This document shows, piece by piece, positions 50,033 to 58,577 of a stretch of DNA of 64,000 nt. Position 1 is the first letter of the stretch, and each line of letters opens with the position of its first letter. Under the pieces are notes generated by a model. That model ran no database searches and was not told where the DNA came from. It saw only the letters and a list, made by a program, of their open reading frames with translations. Made by a program: the position numbers and the translations under genes. This stretch comes from Sphingosinicella sp963974575 (GTDB taxonomy: Bacteria; Pseudomonadota; Alphaproteobacteria; Sphingomonadales; Sphingomonadaceae), in the NCBI RefSeq assembly GCF_963974575.1, contig NZ_CAXBBQ010000002.1, positions 186,001 through 250,000 on the forward strand. The letters run 5' to 3'.

Positions 50033-51175
50033 TTAGATCAATTTCTCGACAAGAAAGCTGTCGATGGCGAATTTCGCGGCCCAGTTGAGGTACGCCCACT
50101 GGCCGTATTCGCCGTCGATCGGGAACGAACCGCGCACGCCGCCGACGAGATCGGGATTGCCCTCTGTAGCGATCGTGCGGCGCACGAAGGCGTTGAGCCC
50201 CTTGCCTGCCTTCACGAACGCATCGCCGCCGCCGAGCGGGGCGAGATAGAACAGGCTTTCGGCGACCTGAACGTTGCCGGTGAGGCACGACCATTCCACC
50301 GCCGCCGACCAATCCGACCTGAGACGGCCCGGAAGTGCGCCGTCGCTGCGAAGCGCGCCGACGAGCGCGCGCGCCATTTTCAGTGCCGCGTCGAGGTAGC
50401 GCTGCTCGCCCGAAAGCCGGTGCGCCTCGACCACGCCGCGCAGGTAGTAGCCGAGCGTGTGCGTGAGTGGGCGGTCCTTGTGCTGCAGGCAGCAATCATT
50501 GACCCAGCCGTTCGCCTGCATCTTGCCGAGCGCCCAATCGACCTGCCGGAGCCCGGCCGCGCCATAGCCTTCGCCCGGCGCGGTGCGCTCGGCTTCGAAA
50601 AGGCCCCACGACACGTGCGTTTCGTAAGCCTTCTCGCCCGCGTGCGTGAACGGCGACGGGTGCGAACGCCAGCAACCGTCGGGGTCGAGCGAATCCCGGA
50701 GGAAGCGGGCGGCGCCGTGCATCGCATCCAGATACTTGGCGTCGCCGAGCGTGCGGGCACCGATGGCGAGACCGATCAGGATCTGGCCGGTGTTGAAGGT
50801 GACGGACTTCACCGGCACGGCATCGATCTTGCCGCCCTGGAAGCCGCCGTCTTCGAGCTGGATCGCGCAGAGCCAGTCGAGCATCCGCCGCGCGCGGGCT
50901 TCCTCGCCCAGCACCAGCAGCGTCGGGATGATGTAGCCGGTGGTTTCGGGATAGCTCGTCGCCCAGCCTTTCGCGACGTGATAGTCGCGGGCGACGCCGC
51001 CGTCGGGGGTCGCCGAGCAATCCTGCGCGCGGCCGAGCCATGCGGTGCAAGCCGCGACGGCGGCATCGATTCCGGGATCGGCGAACGGCAGCCCGGCCGC
51101 GTCGCGTTTCTTGGCCTCACGCTCGGCGGGGGCGAGCTGGAAGTCGTTATAGAGCGATTTCAAGGTATTGAGCAT
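50033..51175 (-). CDS. Alpha/alpha-toroid protein of unknown function (terpene-cyclase or glycosidase-like)
   Basis: A 380-residue protein without signal peptide. Repeated helical pairs fit an alpha/alpha toroid: GWATSYPETTGYIIPTLLVLGEEARARRMLDWLCAIQLEDGGFQGG, FNTGQILIGLAIGARTLGDAKYLDAMHGAARFL, ETHVSWGLFEAERTAPGEGYGAAGL and HTLGYYLRGVVEAHRLSGEQRYLDAALKMARAL. Similar shapes occur in terpene cyclases, six-hairpin glycosidases and uronic-acid lyases. No catalytic residues can be assigned. It lies 31 bases after an ATP-grasp ligase gene on the same strand; such pairs occur in exopolysaccharide gene sets. Confidence 0.65.
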   Translation of the reverse strand: MLNTLKSLYNDFQLAPAEREAKKRDAAGLPFADPGIDAAVAACTAWLGRAQDCSATPDGGVARDYHVAKGWATSYPETTGYIIPTLLVLGEEARARRMLDWLCAIQLEDGGFQGGKIDAVPVKSVTFNTGQILIGLAIGARTLGDAKYLDAMHGAARFLRDSLDPDGCWRSHPSPFTHAGEKAYETHVSWGLFEAERTAPGEGYGAAGLRQVDWALGKMQANGWVNDCCLQHKDRPLTHTLGYYLRGVVEAHRLSGEQRYLDAALKMARALVGALRSDGALPGRLRSDWSAAVEWSCLTGNVQVAESLFYLAPLGGGDAFVKAGKGLNAFVRRTIATEGNPDLVGGVRGSFPIDGEYGQWAYLNWAAKFAIDSFLVEKLI

Positions 51176-51206
51176 GAGCCCTGCCTAGCGCGAGTCGGTT
51201 AAGGTT

Positions 51207-52334
51207 TCATCGCTGTGCGGCAAGACCGAGCTTGCGCGCAATGCGGTTGCGGCCGGAGGCAAGCCACGGTCCGGGGTCGTCGCCGCGCCACAGCGCATCG
51301 ATCGCTCGCCAGCCGGTCCCCGATTTGGGCACGACCGCGCCCGATGCGACCGCGCCGGGATCGCGCCAGCCGAACCGGTGCCGGGGCTGGGCGTCGGGCA
51401 GCGGCAGGCGCATCTGGTCGGCAAACTGCACCGCGGGCAGGTTCACGCCGTTCAGCGTCGCCAGCTCTGATTGGTAGTCGGTGCGGCAGGCGGTCGGCTC
51501 GATCATGATGAACGCGCCCGTTACCGCGTGGCGCTTGAATTCGAGGCTACCCATGCCCTGAAAGCGCGCCGCGGCGAAAAACGCCTGCGTGTCGGCGGCG
51601 AGGCGCGCGTGCGCTTCGGGCGCGGGCGCGCAACCCGCCGTGCCGCCCACGCGCGGCGGCCAGCTTGCCGTCTTGTAACCCGTATAGGCAGCAAGCATGT
51701 CGCTCTCCGCGCCGAAATAGGCGAGGCAGAAGAAGACGCTGCCGTCGTCCCCCGGCACATATTCCTGCGCTACGAGTTCGCCCGCGGCGGCGAGCATGTC
51801 CGGGATCAGCGGCGCGGCGTCGGCGGCGCTTTCGAACACGTAAGCCTTCTTGAAGCGTACCTGATAGGCGGCGACATGCTCGCTCGGCTTCACGATCAAC
51901 GGCGGCGTCAGCTGTTCAAGGAGCGCGAGGTCATCGGCGCTGCGCAGCGTCACCGTACGCGGCACGGCAAGTCCGGCGCGCGCCGCGATCGGCATGAACC
52001 GATCCTTGTTGACCATCGCTTCCACAACATCGTGGTCCGGCATCGCGATCCGGTAACCGGGAATCCGGTCCCGGTTCGCGGCCACCGTGGCCACACCGTC
52101 CTCGCGTGTCAGGAACAGTACGGGATCGTGATCAAGCCGCGCGCGGTACGCCGCGAGCGCTTCGATGAGCCCTTCGCCTGCAAGCGGCGCCTTCGCCTTC
52201 GTGCCGTGGCGCGTTGCGGTGTAGGGCCCCATCGTGTCGTCGAAGGCGTGCACGCGGATGCCCGCCGCCGCAAGCGACCGCACGACGCCGAGGCCATTGA
52301 GGCCAAGGCCGACGACAAGCGCGCTACTGCTCAA
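51207..52334 (-). CDS. ATP-grasp carboxylate-amine ligase-like protein
   Basis: A 375-residue ATP-grasp protein starting at TTG 52334, which overlaps the stop of the enoyl-CoA gene by four bases (TTGA); GGGGAG lies ten bases upstream. An N-terminal Rossmann-like domain (LVVGLGLNGLGVVRSLAAAGIRVHAFDD), ATP-binding lysines (PPLIVKPSEHVAAY), EYVPGDDGSVFFCL and the metal-ligand segment GSLEFKRHAVTGAFIMIEPTACRTDYQSE are present. The usual ENxR reads EPTACR, a subfamily feature. It probably joins an amine or amino acid to a carboxylate; substrate unknown. Confidence 0.8.
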   Translation of the reverse strand: MSSSALVVGLGLNGLGVVRSLAAAGIRVHAFDDTMGPYTATRHGTKAKAPLAGEGLIEALAAYRARLDHDPVLFLTREDGVATVAANRDRIPGYRIAMPDHDVVEAMVNKDRFMPIAARAGLAVPRTVTLRSADDLALLEQLTPPLIVKPSEHVAAYQVRFKKAYVFESAADAAPLIPDMLAAAGELVAQEYVPGDDGSVFFCLAYFGAESDMLAAYTGYKTASWPPRVGGTAGCAPAPEAHARLAADTQAFFAAARFQGMGSLEFKRHAVTGAFIMIEPTACRTDYQSELATLNGVNLPAVQFADQMRLPLPDAQPRHRFGWRDPGAVASGAVVPKSGTGWRAIDALWRGDDPGPWLASGRNRIARKLGLAAQR

Positions 52335-53359
52335 AAGCTGAGATCTCCCCAAGCCGGAGGCACGAAATAGCCGTCCACCATTTCGTCGGTCACGTCGCGG
52401 AGCGCGGCGGGACGCCAGCGCGGCGACTTGTCCTTGTCGATCAGCTGGGCGCGGATGCCTTCGAAGAAATCATGGCCCGACTTGATCGCGGAAACCAGCC
52501 GGTATTCGCGGCGCAGGCAGCCGGCGAGGTCGTCGCCACGCGCCTCGCGGAGCGCGCGGAGGCTGATCTTCATGCTCGTCGGCGACATCTTCATCAGCGT
52601 GTCGCGCTGCGCCACCGCCCAGTCGCTGCCGAGCGAGAGCGATTCCATGATCGCTTCCACCGTATCGAACGCGAAGTGCCGGTCGATCTCGTCGCGAACC
52701 GCCTCAAGCGGTGCGGGCCCGGCATCCGAATGGAACGCGTTCAGCGTCTCGGGCACATCGCTGCCCTCGGCAAGCGCGTCGGTCAGCGCCTCGATCTGCG
52801 CGCTCGTGCAGTGGTGCGTGCCGTATCCCGCATACATGCAGTCCGCGGCCTTGAGGCGCGCGCCGGTGAGGCCGAGATAGGTGCCGACTTCGCCCGGCAT
52901 CTGCGCGAGCGCGTGCGTGCCGCCGACGTCGGGGATAAGGCCGATGCCGGTTTCAGGCATGGCGAAAAGCGTCTTATCGGTGACGACGCGGTAGGGTGCG
53001 TGGACCGAGACGCCGACACCGCCGCCCATGCTGAAACCGTCGACAAGTGCCACGTAGGGCTTCGGAAACGTGCCGATGGCAAGGTTCATGCGGTATTCGT
53101 CCGCGAAGAAGCCTTCCCACTCCGACGTGCCTTCCTTGCCGGAATGGTAGAGGCCCACGACGTCGCCGCCCGCGCAGAATGCCTTCTCTCCCGCGCCGCG
53201 AACGATCACCACCGAAACATCGTCGTCGCCCGCCCACGCATCGAGTTGACGGTGCAGCGCGAGGCACATCTCGCGATTGAGCGCATTCAGCGCCTGCGGT
53301 CGGTTCAGTGTGATCAGTCCGGCGCGGCCGCGCCTTTCGAACAGAATGTCGTCGGTCAT
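52331..53359 (-). CDS. 3-hydroxyisobutyryl-CoA hydrolase
   Basis: Valine-degradation enzyme of the crotonase superfamily releasing 3-hydroxyisobutyrate. The 342-residue length and FCAGGDVVGLYHSG match the hydrolase group rather than simple enoyl-CoA hydratases. The oxyanion GFSMGGGVGVSVHAPYRV and the acidic pair in PETGIGLIPDVGGTHAL (Glu and Asp conserved in human HIBCH) are present. A 3-hydroxyisobutyrate dehydrogenase-like gene lies about 7 kb away. It is coupled to the ATP-grasp gene after it. Confidence 0.88.
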   Translation of the reverse strand: MTDDILFERRGRAGLITLNRPQALNALNREMCLALHRQLDAWAGDDDVSVVIVRGAGEKAFCAGGDVVGLYHSGKEGTSEWEGFFADEYRMNLAIGTFPKPYVALVDGFSMGGGVGVSVHAPYRVVTDKTLFAMPETGIGLIPDVGGTHALAQMPGEVGTYLGLTGARLKAADCMYAGYGTHHCTSAQIEALTDALAEGSDVPETLNAFHSDAGPAPLEAVRDEIDRHFAFDTVEAIMESLSLGSDWAVAQRDTLMKMSPTSMKISLRALREARGDDLAGCLRREYRLVSAIKSGHDFFEGIRAQLIDKDKSPRWRPAALRDVTDEMVDGYFVPPAWGDLSF

Positions 53360-53378
53360 TCAGCTCCCCTCAAGTCGT

Positions 53379-53807
53379 TCAGAATGCGCGTGGCGCGGCG
53401 GTGGAGGTCATACGCGCAAGCAGCGCGCCTTCGCCATCGAAAAGGTCGGCCTCAAGAAACGCGATCATGCGGCCACGCTTGATGACACGCCCCTCCGCAT
53501 AAAGTTTCCCGGCCTTCGCGGGCAGCAGGAAGCTCACCTTCATCTCGATCGTCGCGACGAAGATGCGCTTGCCCGCATCGGCGACGCAGGCCATCTCCGC
53601 CGCGTCGTCCAGCATCGCGGCGACGATGCCGCCCTGCACAGTACCGTTGGGGTTGCAGAACGCGGGCGTCGCGACAAACGACATGCGGACCCGCCCGGAT
53701 GGGTCCAGCTCCAGAATCTCGGCGCCGAGCAAAATGCCGCTCGGGGGGAGATCGGCGTTGAGGCGCGCGAGCAATTCCTCATGCGTCGTCATAAAATTCG
53801 CCGCCAT
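53379..53807 (-). CDS. PaaI-family hotdog thioesterase
   Basis: A 142-residue hotdog-fold acyl-CoA thioesterase. The PaaI signature NPNGTVQGGIVAAMLDDAAEMACVADAGKRIFVATIEMKVSFLLPAKAG contains the hydrolytic-type Asn and Asp. It likely acts as a dimer or tetramer in the cytoplasm on aromatic or short acyl-CoA. The start could be ATG 53807 or ATG 53792 (MTTHEELL). It sits upstream of the HIBYL-CoA hydrolase gene with a 19-base gap, fitting CoA-ester metabolism. Confidence 0.85.
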   Translation of the reverse strand: MAANFMTTHEELLARLNADLPPSGILLGAEILELDPSGRVRMSFVATPAFCNPNGTVQGGIVAAMLDDAAEMACVADAGKRIFVATIEMKVSFLLPAKAGKLYAEGRVIKRGRMIAFLEADLFDGEGALLARMTSTAAPRAF

Positions 53808-53815
53808 CCCTTTGT

Positions 53816-54607
53816 TTACAGATAATCAACGTCGAGTCCGCGTTCGGCCAACGCAGGCCCAAGCGCAGCGGCCTTTTCGTCTCTTGCCGTGAAAACGGCA
53901 AGGCCAGCCGGTTCGCACCCTGTCCAGTCCGCATCGCGAAGCAGGTGCGCGACGCGGCGCGCGATCCCCTGCCCGCCGTGGACGAAACGCATCGGTCGGC
54001 GGGCGGCGGCGGCAAGCTCCTCCTCGACGAGCGGGAAGTGCGTGCAGGCGAGTACGACGATATCCATGTCCTCGCCGCGCGGCTGGTCGATCAGCCCCGC
54101 CATCACCGCCGCATAGGCCTCCGCCGGAACCCCCTCCCCGCGCAGTTTTGCCTCTGCCATCGCCGCAAGCTCCGGCGTGCCGTGGCGGAGCACGACGCAG
54201 TCCGAAGCGAACTCGGCAGCGAGATTATCGACATAGGCCTGCCGCACGGTGGCGGGCGTGCCGAGCACGCCGATTACCTTCGCTTTCGTCGCTTCGGCGG
54301 CGGGCTTGATGGCGGGCACGGTGCCCACCACCGGCACGTCGAGCGCGGCGCGGACGTGTGACAGCGCGATCGTGGAGGCGGTGTTGCAGGCGATGACGAT
54401 GAGGCGGGGCCGGTAGCGTTCCGTCAGCCGCCCGAGCAGCGCGGGCACGCGCGCGGCGATCTCCGCCTCGCTCTTGCTGCCATAGGGAAACCCGGCGTTG
54501 TCCGCCACATAGACCACCGGCGCCTGCGGCAGCGCGGCGCGGATCGGCGCGAGCACCGAGAGGCCGCCCATGCCCGAATCGAAAACGAGAATGGGCGGGC
54601 AGGTCAC
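53816..54607 (-). CDS. murI: Glutamate racemase
   Basis: Makes D-glutamate for peptidoglycan. It starts at GTG 54607, overlapping the MOSC gene stop (GTGA); length 263 residues. Catalytic cysteines are in VIACNTASTIAL and VLACTHFPLVEEEL, with PILVFDSGMGGLSVL at the start and ADNAGFPYGSKSE following. An ATG at 54634 is in frame but would overlap the MOSC gene by 31 bases. Confidence 0.95.
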   Translation of the reverse strand: MTCPPILVFDSGMGGLSVLAPIRAALPQAPVVYVADNAGFPYGSKSEAEIAARVPALLGRLTERYRPRLIVIACNTASTIALSHVRAALDVPVVGTVPAIKPAAEATKAKVIGVLGTPATVRQAYVDNLAAEFASDCVVLRHGTPELAAMAEAKLRGEGVPAEAYAAVMAGLIDQPRGEDMDIVVLACTHFPLVEEELAAAARRPMRFVHGGQGIARRVAHLLRDADWTGCEPAGLAVFTARDEKAAALGPALAERGLDVDYL

Positions 54608-55248
54608 GACATCATCCGCGCCCGGTCGCGCCATTCGGCGGACAGCGGCTTCAGTTCCGAAAGCGCCTTCAGCGACGCTGGGTCAGCCTTGCCCGCGCCG
54701 CCGACGATCAGGCCAAAAACACGCGCTACGGTCCATTCGGGATACGGCCTGCGTTCGAGCGCCAGCACGTCGCCGACCGCGACGACGCCGGGTTCGAGCA
54801 CACGGTAGTACCAGCCTGAACGACCCGTCTTGACGATTTCGGCGACGAGCGCCGGGCGCCCCAGCCGATGCGCCGGTTTCCAGCAGGGTTTGCGGCCCTG
54901 CGAGATTTCGACGAGCGCCGTGCCGAGCCGGTAGCGATCCCCGATGCAGGCGGTGTGCTCGTCGAGGCCGGTCGTCGAGATGTTCTCCCCAAAGGCGCCC
55001 GCAGCGCCGAGCAGCGGCTGATCGGGCATCAGCTCCGACCACCACGCATAATGATCGCGCGGATAATGGTGGACCGCCATGTCGATGCCGCCGTGGTGGA
55101 CGGTATCCGCCTGCTCATCGCCATCAAGGCCGAGCGGCTTCACGACAACCGCGCCGTGCCGGGGCGCCTTGGCGATTGCGCTCATCTCCTCGCCGCGCAG
55201 CGGGCGCGCGGTGCCGGTGAGCACGGCTTCTATCGTGAGTCCCGTCAT
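54604..55248 (-). CDS. MOSC domain protein (YiiM-like)
   Basis: A 214-residue protein with a MOSC domain and a C-terminal three-helix (3-alpha) domain, as in YiiM. GLDGDEQADTVHHGGIDMAVHHYPRDHYAWW and FGENISTTGLDEHTACIGDRYRLGTALVEISQGRKPCWKP show the conserved cysteine that may hold molybdenum cofactor. YiiM detoxifies N-hydroxylated base analogues. It is coupled to murI. Confidence 0.9.
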   Translation of the reverse strand: MTGLTIEAVLTGTARPLRGEEMSAIAKAPRHGAVVVKPLGLDGDEQADTVHHGGIDMAVHHYPRDHYAWWSELMPDQPLLGAAGAFGENISTTGLDEHTACIGDRYRLGTALVEISQGRKPCWKPAHRLGRPALVAEIVKTGRSGWYYRVLEPGVVAVGDVLALERRPYPEWTVARVFGLIVGGAGKADPASLKALSELKPLSAEWRDRARMMS

Positions 55249-55320
55249 GATCCGCGCTTAGCGCCCGCGCCGCACCCCGGTAAAGCCCGTGCTTCTCAAG
55301 GCGTGCGTTTTCGACCATAG

Positions 55321-56337
55321 ATGCCGCCCATGTCTCCCGTTCTCAAACCCGCTGCCGCCTATCCCGCCACCCGCCTGAGACGCCCCCGTGCGCACGCCTG
55401 GTCGCGCGCGCTGTTCGCGGAAGTGACGCTCTCCCCGGCCGATTTCATCTGGCCGCTGTTCGTCACCGAGGGTACGGGCGAGCGCACGCCGGTGTCGACG
55501 ATGCCGGGCGTCGAACGCCTGTCGGTCGATCTCGTCGCCGAGGCCGCGAAGGAAGCCGAAAGCCTTGGCATCCCCTGCATCGCGCTCTTCCCCCACACGC
55601 CCCCCGAACGCCGCACGGCGGACGGGCGAGAGGCGCTCAATCCCGACAACCTCACCTGCCGCGCGATCAAGGCCATTAAAGCTGCCGCGCCCGGCATCGG
55701 CGTGCTGACGGACGTCGCGCTCGACCCCTACACGACGCACGGCCACGACGGGCTGCTTTCGGACGACGGCCGCATCCTCAACGACGAGACGATCGAGATG
55801 CTCCAAGGGCAGGCGCTGGTGCAGGCGCGTGCCGGAGCCGACATCATCGCCCCGTCGGACATGATGGACGGCCGCGTCGGCGCGATCCGCAAGGTGCTGG
55901 AGGCGGGCAGCTTCCACGATGTGCAGATCATGAGCTACGCCGCCAAATACGCCTCCGCCTTTTACGGCCCGTTCCGCGACGCGGTCGGCTCCGGCGGCTT
56001 CCTGAAAGGCGACAAGAAGACCTACCAGATGAACCCCGCGAACGCCGACGAGGCGCTACGCGAGGTCGCGCTCGACATCGCCGAGGGGGCGGACAGCGTG
56101 ATGGTGAAGCCGGGGATGCCCTATCTCGACGTGATCGCCCGCGTGAAGGACGCGTTCAACATCCCCGTGTTCGCCTATCAGGTCTCCGGCGAGTACGCGA
56201 TGCTGGAGACGGCGGCGCAGGCTGGACTCATCGAGCGGGACCGGATGATCATCGAAGCGCTGACCGCGTTCCGCCGCGCGGGCTGCTCGGGCATCCTCAC
56301 CTACTACGCACGCGACGCGGCAAGGCTGCTCGGATGA
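55321..56337 (+). CDS. hemB: Porphobilinogen synthase (delta-aminolevulinate dehydratase)
   Basis: Condenses two 5-aminolevulinates into porphobilinogen, the step after the hemA product. The 338-residue protein has RLRRPRAHAWSRALFAEVTLSPADFIWPLFV, LTDVALDPYTTHGHDGLL, PSDMMDGRVGAIR and the two active-site lysines in SYAAKYASAFYGPFRDA and VMVKPGMPYLDVI. The cysteine-rich zinc loop is replaced by acidic/other residues, typical of magnesium-type enzymes in this group. Start ATG 55321 (or 55330) has no clear ribosome site. The stop overlaps the next gene (ATGA). Confidence 0.96.
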   Translation: MPPMSPVLKPAAAYPATRLRRPRAHAWSRALFAEVTLSPADFIWPLFVTEGTGERTPVSTMPGVERLSVDLVAEAAKEAESLGIPCIALFPHTPPERRTADGREALNPDNLTCRAIKAIKAAAPGIGVLTDVALDPYTTHGHDGLLSDDGRILNDETIEMLQGQALVQARAGADIIAPSDMMDGRVGAIRKVLEAGSFHDVQIMSYAAKYASAFYGPFRDAVGSGGFLKGDKKTYQMNPANADEALREVALDIAEGADSVMVKPGMPYLDVIARVKDAFNIPVFAYQVSGEYAMLETAAQAGLIERDRMIIEALTAFRRAGCSGILTYYARDAARLLG

Positions 56338-58571
56338 CAGCCGCCGAGGGCGCACTGTCGCGGGGATTGGCGGCGCGGCCGCTGTTCATCGCGACGATCT
56401 TCCTCGGCTCTTTCCTCCTCTTCCTCATCCAGCCGATGCTCGGCCGCATGGCGCTGCCGACGCTGGGCGGCGCGCCCGCGGTTTGGAACGTCGCCATGCT
56501 GTTCTACCAGGCGATGCTGCTCGCAGGGTATGTGTACGCCCATGCGATCAGCCGCATGGCGCAGCGGCGGCAGACCATCGTCCACCTCGCGGTCTTTGCC
56601 GTCGCGGCGCTCACGCTGCCGATCAGCCTCGCCGAGGTCGGTGGGCGCGAGACGCTGCCGCCGATGCTGTGGCTGCTGGCGCTGCTCGGCGCCTCGATCG
56701 GCCCGGTGTTCTTCGTCGTGGCGGCGCAGGCCCCCCTGATGCAGTCGTGGTACGCGCGCGTCGATGATCCGGCGGCGGCGGACCCCTATTTCCTCTACGC
56801 GGCGAGCAATGCCGGAAGCCTGCTCGCGCTCCTCGCTTACCCGTTCGCGGTCGAGCCCTATCTGCGGCTGAAGGAGCAGGCGTGGCTCTGGTCGGGCGGC
56901 TTCGTGGTGCTCGCGCTACTCGTCGCCTTCTGCGCCCGCCGCCCGGCGCGTGACCCGGTGCCCGCCGCAGAGGCTGCACCACCCGCGACATGGCGCGAGC
57001 GCGCGGTCTGGACGGTGCTTGCCGCCGTGCCATCGGGCCTGCTGCTCTCCACGACGACGCACCTGACGACGGATATCGTCGCCGTGCCGCTGCTCTGGGT
57101 GGTGCCGCTCGCGCTCTACCTCGTCACCTTCATTGTCGCTTTCTCGATGGGCGGGGCGATCTTCGTGAAGCAGGCGAAGATGGCGGCGCCGATCCTCCTG
57201 CTGCTGCTCGGCGGCTACACGTTCCTCGCGCAGGGCGTGTTCGCGCTGCTGATGGCGCTCACCAATCTCGTGCTGCTGTTCGTTGTCGCACTGGCGCTGC
57301 ACGGCCATCTCGCGGAGCGGCGCCCGCCGCCGTCGCAGCTCACCGACTACTACCTATGGATCTCTTTGGGCGGCGTCATCGGCGGCTTCTTCTCCGCGAT
57401 CGTCGCGCCGCTGGTGTTCGATTGGGTGTACGAGCACCCGATCCTGCTCGTCTGCGCCGCGGCACTGATCCCGGCGAAGCCGCTGACGAAGCGCATCGGG
57501 GCGCTCTGGAAAGGTCGCAGGGGGCTGATCCTCGACATCGCGTTGCCGCTCGTCTCACTTGTCGCATCCTGGTGGGTGCACACCGAACTGATCCTCGGCG
57601 ACCGCGCAGAGACCGCCGCGCCCGCGCTCGGCATCATCGCGCTTGCCGCCGTGCTGTCGATCGGGCGGCGGCTCACCTTCGCGGCCTGTTTCGGCGCGCT
57701 GATGCTCGGCCTCGGCGGCTGGCAGGCGATCGCGATCAGCCGCATCGAACTGGCGCGCGAGCGCAGCTTCTTCGGCATCTACACCATAAAGGCCGATGGC
57801 GCCCGTCTCATCCGCCAGCTCGAGCACGGCACGACGCTGCACGGCGTGCAGAGCCTGATCCCGGACCTGCAGAGCGAGCCGCAGTCCTACTACGCCAAGG
57901 GCAGCGGCGTCGCCGAAGCGTTCGCGGCACTGCCGAAAATCGCGGGGCGCTTCGCTAAGGTTGGCTATGTGGGGCTGGGCGCGGGCTCGCTCTCCTGCTT
58001 CGCGCAGCCGGGACAGGGCTGGACCGCGTTCGAGATCGATCCGCTGGTCGTGCGGATCGCGAGGGACCCGCGGCTGTTCACCTATATCTCGCGCTGCACG
58101 CCCGACCTGCGCGTGGTGATGGGCGATGCGCGCCTGTCGCTCGCGAAGGAGCCCAGGCACACCTACGACCTCATCGCCATCGACGCCTTCACATCCGACG
58201 CGATCCCCATGCACCTGATGACCGAGGAGGCATTCAAGGTTTATGCGGGCGCGCTGAAGCCGGACGGCGTGCTGATGGTGCACATCTCCAATCGCCACAT
58301 CGATCTGCAGCCGGTGATCGCCGCCATTGCGAACGACATGGGCTGGACCGCGCGCGTGCGCGACCACACGCCCTACGATCCCGATCTTCCCGGCATCGAT
58401 TACTCGCGCTCGATCTGGGTGGCGCTGACCCCTACAGAAACGCGGATGCAGGATTTGATGTACGGCGGCGGCGCTGGGCCGGCGGGCTGGGCGCTGCTGC
58501 GCGAAAGGCCGGGCCTCGAACCGTGGACCGACGATTTCGCGAGCATCATCCCGGTGCTGAAGCAACAGTAG
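56334..58571 (+). CDS. Membrane-embedded spermidine-synthase-like protein
   Basis: A 745-residue fusion. The first 480 residues hold about a dozen membrane helices (LFIATIFLGSFLLFLIQPMLGRMALPTLGG start, typical of this group). The C-terminal 220 residues are a spermidine-synthase-like methyltransferase-fold domain (VGYVGLGAGSLSCF, TAFEIDPLVVRIA, VVMGDARLSLAKE, YDLIAIDAFTSDAIPMHLMTEEAF). True spermidine synthase active-site residues are only partly kept, so polyamine synthesis is not certain. It is translationally coupled to hemB. Confidence 0.85.
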   Translation: MTAAEGALSRGLAARPLFIATIFLGSFLLFLIQPMLGRMALPTLGGAPAVWNVAMLFYQAMLLAGYVYAHAISRMAQRRQTIVHLAVFAVAALTLPISLAEVGGRETLPPMLWLLALLGASIGPVFFVVAAQAPLMQSWYARVDDPAAADPYFLYAASNAGSLLALLAYPFAVEPYLRLKEQAWLWSGGFVVLALLVAFCARRPARDPVPAAEAAPPATWRERAVWTVLAAVPSGLLLSTTTHLTTDIVAVPLLWVVPLALYLVTFIVAFSMGGAIFVKQAKMAAPILLLLLGGYTFLAQGVFALLMALTNLVLLFVVALALHGHLAERRPPPSQLTDYYLWISLGGVIGGFFSAIVAPLVFDWVYEHPILLVCAAALIPAKPLTKRIGALWKGRRGLILDIALPLVSLVASWWVHTELILGDRAETAAPALGIIALAAVLSIGRRLTFAACFGALMLGLGGWQAIAISRIELARERSFFGIYTIKADGARLIRQLEHGTTLHGVQSLIPDLQSEPQSYYAKGSGVAEAFAALPKIAGRFAKVGYVGLGAGSLSCFAQPGQGWTAFEIDPLVVRIARDPRLFTYISRCTPDLRVVMGDARLSLAKEPRHTYDLIAIDAFTSDAIPMHLMTEEAFKVYAGALKPDGVLMVHISNRHIDLQPVIAAIANDMGWTARVRDHTPYDPDLPGIDYSRSIWVALTPTETRMQDLMYGGGAGPAGWALLRERPGLEPWTDDFASIIPVLKQQ

Positions 58572-58577
58572 ACTGGG

